From: Planctomycetota bacterium
GTDB taxonomy: Bacteria; Planctomycetota; MHYJ01; JACQXL01; JACRIJ01
NCBI GenBank assembly: GCA_016220095.1
Contig: JACRIJ010000077.1
Location: 1 to 33,871 of the forward strand
Direction of reading: 5' to 3'
Length of the DNA stretch: 33,871 nucleotides
Position numbers and translations under genes: made by a program. Below, one piece after another: positions 16,831-22,988 of the stretch (position 1 is its first letter; every line of letters starts with the position of its first letter). The notes beneath the pieces were generated by a model, which ran no database searches, was not told where the DNA came from, and was given only the letters and a program-made list of their open reading frames with translations.

Positions 16831-17891
16831 CTGATTTCAAGCTTAACATCGGGGATTTTTCAATTGATATACCTCACTTTGGCGTAAAAACCGGCGAAAC
16901 CATGGCCATTATCGGCCCGAACGGGGCCGGAAAAACCACCCTCATGCATACGCTGGCCCTGTTGAAAAAACCGAACAGCGGCACAATTTTTTACAAAGGC
17001 ACGGCTGTAAGCGGCAATCTTGTAGAAGCCCGGCGTAAGATAGCGCTTGTTTCATCCGAGCCATGTCTTCTTAACATGTCGGTTTACAATAACGTGGCCG
17101 CAGGGCTTAAAATCAGGAATTTGCCGTCAAATGAGATAGATTCCCGCGTGAACAGATGGATGAGGCATTTCAGCATTAACGGCTTGTCCGGGAAATCAGC
17201 CCGCCAATTATCGGCCGGAGAGGCCCATAAAACCGCCCTTGCGCGCGCCCTCGCGTTACAGCCTGAGGTTTTGTTTTTAGACGAGCCATTTTCATCCCTT
17301 GACCCGTCCGCCAAGGAAAATATTACAGCCAACCTGCAAAACGTACTTTCAGTAACAGGCAAGAGAACAATCATAATAACGACGCATAACCTTAACGAGG
17401 TTGTAATGCTTGCGGACAGGATTACGTTCATGGATAAAGGCAGGGTCATTCAAACCGGGACGGTTGAGGAAGTCTTTGGAACGCCGGCGAATGAAACCGT
17501 CGCGCGTTTTACAGGCATGGAGACATTGCTTCACGGGACGGTACGGAGATCCGAAGGCGGCACCGCTGGGATTGACGTATTGGGTAAGGTTATAAGCGCT
17601 TCCACGGATGCCAAGGCGGGCGAAAATGTACTTGTAGCTATAAGGCCAGAGAACGTATTCATAACGGACGTTGAAGAAGGCGCCAAGACAAGCGTATTGA
17701 ATCACTATTCCTGCGTCATAAGAGACATAGTGCAGTTAGGCAATTTTTATAAGTTATCGCTTGATTGCGGATTTCCGTTGAGTTGTTTTATCACAAAACA
17801 ATCCATAGATTCCCTTGGCATACAAAAAGGCAAGGCCATGTACGCTTCATTCAAGGCGACGTCGGTGAAAGTAATCAAAAGGCCGGGGTAA
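16809..17891 (+). CDS. ABC transporter ATPase of the tungstate/molybdate type
   Basis: A 360-residue nucleotide-binding subunit that would power the TupB-like permease. Walker A is GPNGAGKT (36-43), signature LSAGE (134-138), Walker B VLFLDEP (154-160), D-loop SSLD, and switch H193. The glutamine expected in the Q-loop is replaced: the usual VFQEP-type motif reads VSSEP (82-86), giving S at the key position. A C-terminal regulatory-type extension of about 120 residues (VAIRPENV near 258) resembles the TOBE domain of ModC/WtpC, whereas TupC proteins are usually shorter. Tungstate is inferred from the permease; molybdate is possible. It overlaps the permease gene and ends before a repeat-rich gap. 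Confidence 0.82.
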   Translation: MENILEIADFKLNIGDFSIDIPHFGVKTGETMAIIGPNGAGKTTLMHTLALLKKPNSGTIFYKGTAVSGNLVEARRKIALVSSEPCLLNMSVYNNVAAGLKIRNLPSNEIDSRVNRWMRHFSINGLSGKSARQLSAGEAHKTALARALALQPEVLFLDEPFSSLDPSAKENITANLQNVLSVTGKRTIIITTHNLNEVVMLADRITFMDKGRVIQTGTVEEVFGTPANETVARFTGMETLLHGTVRRSEGGTAGIDVLGKVISASTDAKAGENVLVAIRPENVFITDVEEGAKTSVLNHYSCVIRDIVQLGNFYKLSLDCGFPLSCFITKQSIDSLGIQKGKAMYASFKATSVKVIKRPG

Positions 17892-18003
17892 TGCCTGACT
17901 TTTCAATTTCTGCGAAGGAAGCGCAGATACTTAAGATTTTAGATTTAAGCATTAAGATTTTCGTGAAACATTCTATCATTCTGCCATTCTTCCTTCACAT
18001 AAC

Positions 18004-18192
18004 GAAGGAAGAAAAATGAAAAATGAAGAAGGAAGGACGGATGTCCGTAACCCGTTTGAACGGGAACCGGGATTCGAGACCCGGCATCCGAGAGCCGGCG
18101 ACCGGGATCCAACGCCCGGAACTCGGCACCCGGATCGCGAATAACGTCCTTCATTCTTCATTCTGCATTTTTCCTTCTTCCTCTTTCGTCTT
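18004..18192. repeat. Large inverted-symmetric heptamer array (array H4)
   Basis: Twenty-seven consecutive 7-base units run without a single phase slip. It opens with purine-rich GAAGGAA, GAAAAAT, GAAAAAT, GAAGAAG, GAAGGAC. A GC-rich core follows (for example CCGGGAT, CCGGCAT, CCGAGAG, CCGGAAC, CCGGATC), and it closes with the complementary pyrimidine-rich TCATTCT, TCATTCT, GCATTTT, TCCTTCT, TCCTCTT. The outer arms can therefore pair across the core. It takes up much of the 470-base gap 17892-18361, with the 29-base tandem repeat and the hairpin next to it. Short reading frames inside are not credible genes. Confidence 0.85.
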
Positions 18193-18241
18193 AATACAGG
18201 ATACGGAACTGAGAAACGTTCTAACCCACCCCTTGCTCCCC

Positions 18242-18320
18242 TCCCAAGAGGGGAAGGAGTTTCAAGAAGGTCCCAAGAGAGAAAGGAGTTTCAAGAAGGT
18301 TCCAAGAGGAGAAAGAATTT
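18242..18320. repeat. 29-bp tandem repeat, 2.7 copies
   Basis: Two full units of 29 bases (18242-18270, 18271-18299) begin TCCCAAGAG and end TTTCAAGAAGG, differing at two positions. A third partial unit starts at 18300. It is purine-rich on the plus strand and noncoding. Confidence 0.8.
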
Positions 18321-18337
18321 GTGCGTGATGCGCGCAG

Positions 18338-18365
18338 GTAAAGACGCATCGCAATGCGTCTCTAC
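18338..18365. terminator. Hairpin overlapping the stop of the MetE-like gene
   Basis: AGACGCAT and ATGCGTCT flank a four-base CGCA loop, with the outer bases GTA and TAC also able to pair. The hairpin overlaps the TAG stop of the minus-strand gene ending at 18362. It could stop transcription of that gene, but there is no T-run. The same kind of GTAGAGACGCAT palindrome occurs as an interspersed repeat in other bacteria. Confidence 0.5.
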
Positions 18366-19435
18366 CGGATAATTGCTGTTATCTCACCGCATGTATGAAG
18401 TGTTTTTTCCGCGGTTTTTTCATTGGCATTACCCGTGCCGCATTGCGGCGTGACCATGAAATTGTCCGTTAATCTCCGTTTATCAATGCCCTTCCGGCCG
18501 AGTATGTCCATTTTCTTTTTCAGGTCTTCAGCGAGTTCCTTAGGAGTCGTGCCATGTATCTTATCGTCATTCGGCACTATGCCCCAAGCCAGCATGCCTC
18601 CCCTGTCCGTGAACTTTTTCACGTCTCCGGAATAGAGCGCGAGATTGTCAAAAAAACCAAGCGCGTCAAACGAAATTATATTTAGCGGCGAATCCGTCAA
18701 TATAGACCAATCCGTATTTGCACAGCAATGCGTGCCAAAAAGCAATTTGAATTGCCATCCGGCCTTTCGCATCAATTCCGCGGCAAGTTTTTTAATCTCG
18801 TTGACCGCGTCCGTAAGCAAGGCTACTATTTCCTCCCGGGAAACCGACGTAAACGCCGAGCCGTACGCCGCGAGATATGGCTCGTCAAGGAACAGCAATA
18901 CCGCGGGCACGCGTTGTTTAACGGCGCTTAAATGTTCTAATTGCCATAGGGATTTCATGACGACGTTCTTAACGAGGGCTTCGCGCATCTCCGGATTGTA
19001 ATAAATAGACTGCCCTGCCTGGTTAGTCAGGGTTAATCCGAGTGTGAGCGGGCCGATAGTCTGGAGTTTTACGGCCTTCAGTTGCGCGGGCGGATTTTTC
19101 AAGCCGTCAACCATGGCGTAAAAACCGGAAGCCGTATCGGGTTGTATCCTGAAATATTCCGTGTCAGAATTAAGATAATGCGAATAAAAAACCTCAACCT
19201 GGGCATTAAACCTGCCTTCATCTACCCAGATTTTTCCGGATGATTCGTCCGTAATTATGCCGGGAAAATTTTCAGAGTACTGGAAGTACATGCCTTCCCT
19301 GACGTTTTTGCGCGGAAGCTGCGGCCAGCACGGGCAGGCAGGGAAAAAATTAAAGACCAGTTCAACGGCCCTTCTCGGGTCCAGGTGCGGCATACTGCCG
19401 ATCATGGATGCGAATTTGAAATCAGTATTTTCCAT
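18362..19435 (-). CDS. Short MetE-like methionine synthase (core-MetE/UroD-like fold)
   Basis: A 357-residue protein corresponding only to the catalytic C-terminal barrel of cobalamin-independent methionine synthase. Zinc ligands fit the MetE pattern: H236-x-C238 in FGTHCCANTDW and C332 in VTPQCGTGN, with E185 in FLDEPYL as another conserved acidic residue. It begins SMIGSMPHLDP, the substrate-end motif of this family. It lacks the N-terminal half that binds folate in classical MetE, so the methyl donor is probably not a triglutamyl folate; known short relatives use corrinoid proteins. Transfer to homocysteine is the inferred reaction. A GAGGT motif lies about six bases before the ATG. The neighbours do not clarify the partner. 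Confidence 0.75.
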   Translation of the reverse strand: MENTDFKFASMIGSMPHLDPRRAVELVFNFFPACPCWPQLPRKNVREGMYFQYSENFPGIITDESSGKIWVDEGRFNAQVEVFYSHYLNSDTEYFRIQPDTASGFYAMVDGLKNPPAQLKAVKLQTIGPLTLGLTLTNQAGQSIYYNPEMREALVKNVVMKSLWQLEHLSAVKQRVPAVLLFLDEPYLAAYGSAFTSVSREEIVALLTDAVNEIKKLAAELMRKAGWQFKLLFGTHCCANTDWSILTDSPLNIISFDALGFFDNLALYSGDVKKFTDRGGMLAWGIVPNDDKIHGTTPKELAEDLKKKMDILGRKGIDKRRLTDNFMVTPQCGTGNANEKTAEKTLHTCGEITAIIR

Positions 19436-19520
19436 TTTTTACCTCGAACAATAGAAAGACTACGATAATTAACCACTGAACGCACTGAAAACAGGGAAAC
19501 GACGAACGACGACGAAACTA

Positions 19521-19671
19521 ACAGGGACTTTACAAGACTTTTCGGAAATTTAATGATTTGGTGTGACTGGATGACTTGATGATTTACCCTTCGGACCGCC
19601 TCAGGGTAAACGATTACGCGTCAGTACGTCAATCATCAAGTCGCAAATCATCCAGTCATTAAATCTCAACA
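19521..19671. repeat. Dispersed inverted-symmetric repeat element, copy 2
   Basis: Same element as at 9349-9497. It keeps the opening ACAGGGACTT, the octamers TTGATGAT on the left and ATCATCAA, ATCATCCA, GTCATTAA on the right, and the central stem TACCCT/AGGGTA (19585-19608) around a nearly unchanged GC-rich loop. It has a two-base insertion in the left arm and a one-base deletion in the right arm. It lies in the 700-base gap 19436-20135, which also contains degenerate ACGA-rich sequence, an octamer array and the promoter at 19886. Confidence 0.8.
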
Positions 19672-19885
19672 GCTTACGAGGATGATAGTGTGCAAGAATG
19701 ACAGGTGGTAGTGCGTGTACTCGTTATCGTCCTATCATTCTATCACCTTTCATCTATCGTCAGTTCTTTGTAACAAGGACGCTCGTTAACAGTTGCAAGT
19801 GTCGTCGTTCTGCACAGTCTCTTGTGTCCTCTGTGGCTAATACGCGTATAATAATATCAAAATCCGCGGAAATGTAAAGTATTCT

Positions 19886-19914
19886 TTGACTTTATAGTAA
19901 GAAAGATGTATAAT
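19886..19914 (+). promoter_or_regulatory. Near-consensus sigma-70-type promoter for the TPR-thioredoxin gene
   Basis: TTGACT at 19886-19891, a 17-base spacer, and a perfect TATAAT at 19909-19914. The predicted transcription start, near 19921, falls at the first base of the exact octamer array. The array would then be transcribed as the beginning of a leader of about 215 bases before the ATG at 20136. Confidence 0.75.
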
Positions 19915-19925
19915 AATTGATTACA

Positions 19926-20030
19926 GATTCTAAGATTCTAAGATTCTAAGATTCTAAGATTCTAAGATTCTAAGATTCTAAGATTCTAAGATTCTAAGAT
20001 TCTAAGATTCGGAGATTCACGAGATTCAAG
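19926..20030. repeat. Exact octamer array, ten copies of GATTCTAA (array O4)
   Basis: Ten perfect copies of GATTCTAA occupy 19926-20005, followed by GATTCGGA and looser GATTC units to about 20030. This is the only array here with identical units, suggesting recent slippage expansion. It starts 11 bases after a -10 hexamer and is likely part of the 5' leader of the next gene. Confidence 0.92.
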
Positions 20031-20135
20031 ATTTTTAGTGCGTTGTAAGTATGATTTTTTTGTTGCGGGCCACGAGGAACGCCTGAATTCCTAAGGCCAT
20101 AGTGTCTCTGCGACAGACTATTAAAGGAGATTTAT

Positions 20136-21293
20136 ATGTTTTTAAAGAAAACATTGGTTTTGGCATTTGCGCTTTTTACTTTGTCAGCCTTGTCTTTATA
20201 CGCGGAAGAACCCGGGAATGCGCCGGCTAAACCCGATGACACGTCAAAAGAGAGCGTTGCGAAGCAGAAATTTGACGTGATAAAACGGGAGCTTGATAAT
20301 GCGAAACCCAAATCCCGCGAAGAAGCCATGCAACTAATAGCGAAAAAAACAACCGAAATTGAGAGTTTTATTAAGGATTTTCCCGATACGGAAACAACTG
20401 TAGAAGCCTATATAACCTTAAGCCAGCTTTATATGGTCGTGCAGAATTCCGACGGCGCTTTAAGCAGTTTTGAACAGGTGGAAAAACTTTCCAAAAAGAG
20501 CGAAGAAAAGGCCATTGCCATGCTGGGAACGGCTAAAATACTGTTCAGTAAGGGCAAGACCGACGAATGCCTGAAGAAACTCGGTGAAATCAAAACCCAA
20601 TTTCCCAAGACCCAGCATTCCGTTGACGCGAGCATGGGAATAGCCTCGGTTTATCAGGAAACCAATAAAAAAGACGAGGCCATTGCGGAATTGACTGCGG
20701 CTGAAGCCACGGTCACGGACGAAAAACTATTGAAAGAGATTTCCAAAAAGAAGATAGAAATTTATTCCAAGTTTGAAGATTACGATAATATGAAGAAGCA
20801 GATGGATTCTTTCGTGGAAAAATTTCCGAAATCAAAAGATGAACTCAAGCCTATAGCAAAGGAATTTGATCTGCGAGTCGGCAACACGCCGTACGAGATA
20901 GAAGCGGATTCCCTGCAGGGCGGGAAGATAAAGCTTTCGGACCTTAAAGGCAAGGTTGTGCTTATTGATTTCTGGGCCACATGGTGCGGCCCCTGCAAAG
21001 AGGAAATGCCTAACGTAATAAAAATATACGGGGAATTCAATCCCAAGGGCCTGGAAATAGTCGGCATATCCCTTGATAACAAGATTCAAGACGCAAAGCA
21101 GTACATAAAGGATAAAAAAATGAATTGGCCGCAGTTTGCGGATGGGAAAGGCTGGGGGAATTCCATCGGCGTACTGTATGGCGTGAACAGCATTCCGATG
21201 ACATATCTTCTTGACAAGAAGGGACTGATACGTTACAAGAACGTCCGCGGAGAAGAGCTCAGAGAAGCGATTAAAAAGTTGATTGAAGAGTGA
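20136..21293 (+). CDS. Periplasmic TPR protein with TlpA-type thioredoxin domain
   Basis: A 385-residue exported protein. Residues 1-22 form a signal peptide (cleavage likely after LYA). Residues 45-245 are helical TPR-like repeats (YITLSQLYMVVQNSDGALSSF is typical but split here by register). Residues 255-385 are a TlpA/ResA-like thioredoxin domain with active site C284-G-P-C287 inside FWATWCGPCKEEMPN, and the cis-proline segment NSIPMTYLLD. It should act as a thiol-disulfide reductant in the periplasm, with the TPR part recruiting a partner. AGGAG lies seven bases before the ATG. It has its own strong promoter behind an octamer array and ends against a heptamer element. Confidence 0.87.
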   Translation: MFLKKTLVLAFALFTLSALSLYAEEPGNAPAKPDDTSKESVAKQKFDVIKRELDNAKPKSREEAMQLIAKKTTEIESFIKDFPDTETTVEAYITLSQLYMVVQNSDGALSSFEQVEKLSKKSEEKAIAMLGTAKILFSKGKTDECLKKLGEIKTQFPKTQHSVDASMGIASVYQETNKKDEAIAELTAAEATVTDEKLLKEISKKKIEIYSKFEDYDNMKKQMDSFVEKFPKSKDELKPIAKEFDLRVGNTPYEIEADSLQGGKIKLSDLKGKVVLIDFWATWCGPCKEEMPNVIKIYGEFNPKGLEIVGISLDNKIQDAKQYIKDKKMNWPQFADGKGWGNSIGVLYGVNSIPMTYLLDKKGLIRYKNVRGEELREAIKKLIEE

Positions 21294-21294
21294 C

Positions 21295-21343
21295 GCCGTG
21301 ATCCGTTTCCCGTGGCCCGTGATCCGGTTCCCGTTTAAACGGA
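21295..21343. repeat. Left heptamer arm of the four-helix-bundle element (array H5 left)
   Basis: Seven units in register: GCCGTGA, TCCGTTT, CCCGTGG, CCCGTGA, TCCGGTT, CCCGTTT, AAACGGA. It starts two bases after the TGA of the preceding gene and ends with the palindrome CCGTTTAAACGG. The right arm at 21504 is its reverse complement in organisation. Confidence 0.8.
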
Positions 21344-21487
21344 TTAGGATTTCAATGAAATATTCAATTTTTCAAGCATCATTATAATACGTTGAATAGT
21401 CTTAGACAGAATTTCGTAATCGTTTTTGTCAAGATAACCGATATCACGTGAAAGTAATAATTGATATTTCAATTCTAAGCTCCTTAA
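21344..21487 (-). pseudogene. C-terminal remnant of a four-helix-bundle (S23/IVP) protein
   Basis: On the minus strand a 47-codon open stretch has no start codon and is preceded by TGA at 21488-21490. Its translation contains LKYQLLLSRDIGYL, then DYEILSKTIQRIIMML, and ends LKS before TAA. This matches the C-terminal half of the four-helix-bundle proteins encoded in 23S rRNA intervening sequences and found scattered in genomes (pattern QLLLARDLGYL...LIKSLK). The N-terminal half is missing. It is enclosed by inverted heptamer arrays on both sides. Confidence 0.72.
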
Positions 21488-21503
21488 TCAATGTTAGTAT
21501 TTG

Positions 21504-21545
21504 CCGTTTAAACGGGCCACGGAAACCGGATCACGGGTCACGAAC
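21504..21545. repeat. Right heptamer arm of the four-helix-bundle element (array H5 right)
   Basis: Six units: CCGTTTA, AACGGGC, CACGGAA, ACCGGAT, CACGGGT, CACGAAC. It opens with the palindrome CCGTTTAAACGG that closes the left arm, in inverted orientation. It runs over the stop codon of the receiver gene (21538-21540), so the last bases of that gene belong to the repeat. Confidence 0.8.
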
Positions 21546-21936
21546 GTTCGCCGCCTCTCTCCTCGCATTTCACCAGGATTCTTTTCACCCTTTCCAGCAG
21601 GGTATCCTTCTTAAACGGTTTTATGATGTAGTCATCGGCCCCTGCGACTACGCCTTCAACAACGTCATTTTTATCTCCCTTGGAGGTCAGCATTATTATG
21701 GGGATATTCTGGGTGTTTTTGTCTTCCTTCAGTTTTCTGGCTATCTCATGCCCATCCGTCCCCGGGAGCATTACGTCAAGCAGAATCAAGTCGATTTTTT
21801 TATTATTGGACACCGCCTTAAAAGTCTGGAATGCGTTGATGGCCTCAAGCACTTCATAGCCGTCATTTTCAAGGTAATATTTTACAATACCCCTGATCTC
21901 ATTTGAATCATCTACCGTCAGTATAACTTTTTTCAT
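21538..21936 (-). CDS. Stand-alone CheY-like response regulator receiver
   Basis: A 132-residue single receiver domain with no output domain. It has the acidic pair in TVDDSNE, the phosphorylated aspartate in LILLDVMLPGTDG, the conserved T in IIMLTSKGD and the lysine in IIKPFKK. The start at 21936 (MKKVILTVDD) is preferred over an upstream in-frame ATG at 21990, because it fits the domain boundary and has AAGGGG about seven bases upstream. No histidine kinase is nearby. The C-terminal tail (CEERGGERS) ends inside a repeat arm, so its last residues may not be ancestral. It likely acts by protein-protein contact. Confidence 0.88.
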   Translation of the reverse strand: MKKVILTVDDSNEIRGIVKYYLENDGYEVLEAINAFQTFKAVSNNKKIDLILLDVMLPGTDGHEIARKLKEDKNTQNIPIIMLTSKGDKNDVVEGVVAGADDYIIKPFKKDTLLERVKRILVKCEERGGERS

Positions 21937-21960
21937 GGCAAACCCCTTTTCATTAAAATA

Positions 21961-21989
21961 TTGACAATACCCGTCAAATTTGATATTCA
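21961..21989 (+). promoter_or_regulatory. Inverted repeat and possible promoter between divergent genes
   Basis: TTGAC-N7-GTCAA (21961-21977) is a perfect 5-base inverted repeat in the gap between the receiver gene and meaB. TTGACA at 21961 with TATTCA 17 bases on (21984-21989) could be a weak promoter for meaB, giving a leader of only about 15 bases. The inverted repeat would overlap its -35. Confidence 0.35.
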
Positions 21990-22010
21990 TATTATATTCG
22001 CGCGTGCTTT

Positions 22011-22967
22011 ATGTCAAGAAAAAAAACACAATCACCATTATTGATAGAAAGAATACTCACAGGCGATAAGATTGCCGTCAGCAAGGCAATGTCGCTCATA
22101 GAGAATGACGACCCTGAAGCGCATTCAATCCTTGATTCAATCTACGATAAAACCGGAAAGGCGCTTCGCTTAGGCATTACAGGGCCGCCCGGGGTCGGCA
22201 AGAGCACCCTTTTATGCGAATTAACGCTTTGCATAAGGAAAGAAAACGAACCTGTAGGCATAATCGCCGTGGATCCGAGCAGTTATATCACGGGAGGCGC
22301 GCTCCTTGGCGACCGCATAAGGATGCAGAAAATTGCAACGGATGACGGCACCTTTATCCGGAGCATGGCTACGCGCGGCAATCTCGGCGGCCTGGCAAGG
22401 ACGACGTTTGAAATCGCCGACCTGCTTGACGCGTCAGGCAAAAAATACATCCTCATAGAAACCGTGGGCGTCGGGCAGTCCGAGGTTGACATCGTCAATA
22501 CCTGCGACATAACGGCAGTAGTGCTTTCGCCGGAATCAGGGGATTCAATACAGGCCATGAAATCAGGCCTGATGGAAGCCGCCGACATCGTAATAATCAA
22601 CAAGAAGGACCGGCCCGGCGCGGAAAAACTTGAAAACGAACTGAGGAGCACCTTTGAATTGCGCACCGGCACAAGCGTCCGCGTGCCAATCCTCAAAACA
22701 AACGCCCTTTTGTCCGAAGGCATACCCGCCGTGTTATCCGAAGTAAAAGGAATATTTTCGGATATGCGGAAAAACGGCTCGCTCGCGCGCAGGCGCAGGA
22801 ATAATCTGAAAACAAAACTTTGCAGTTTATTGCAATATAATTTCCTTAAGGCGATAAAGCTGTCCCAAAAAGCCGACAGGCAGATGGAATGCCTTGCTGA
22901 GGACGTTTTATGCGGGAAAAATACGCCTTACAGCGATCTTGATTCGTTGATGGTAAAATTTTTATGA
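22011..22967 (+). CDS. meaB: MeaB/ArgK-type G-protein chaperone of a B12 mutase
   Basis: A 318-residue GTPase of the SIMIBI class that loads and protects adenosylcobalamin in acyl-CoA mutases. Walker A is GPPGVGKS (58-65). VDPSS with a following GGALLGDRIRM segment is the family switch region, ETVGVGQSE is the Walker B/switch II region, and NKKD gives guanine specificity. The length matches MeaB. The mutase large-subunit gene follows after 21 bases, so it is most likely the dedicated chaperone of that enzyme. The ATG has no evident Shine-Dalgarno sequence. The old name ArgK/arginine transport kinase is not appropriate. Confidence 0.92.
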   Translation: MSRKKTQSPLLIERILTGDKIAVSKAMSLIENDDPEAHSILDSIYDKTGKALRLGITGPPGVGKSTLLCELTLCIRKENEPVGIIAVDPSSYITGGALLGDRIRMQKIATDDGTFIRSMATRGNLGGLARTTFEIADLLDASGKKYILIETVGVGQSEVDIVNTCDITAVVLSPESGDSIQAMKSGLMEAADIVIINKKDRPGAEKLENELRSTFELRTGTSVRVPILKTNALLSEGIPAVLSEVKGIFSDMRKNGSLARRRRNNLKTKLCSLLQYNFLKAIKLSQKADRQMECLAEDVLCGKNTPYSDLDSLMVKFL

Positions 22968-22988
22968 TCTATTAAACGGACACTATTT

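Noticed and set aside
17945-18161. Short reading frames on both strands within the 18.0-18.2 kb region
   Set aside because: They are by-products of the heptamer periodicity, whose 21-base multiples avoid stops in some frames; the peptides resemble no family.
19926-20030. Possible CRISPR array at the octamer repeats
   Set aside because: Units are 8 bases with no spacers, and no cas genes are present.
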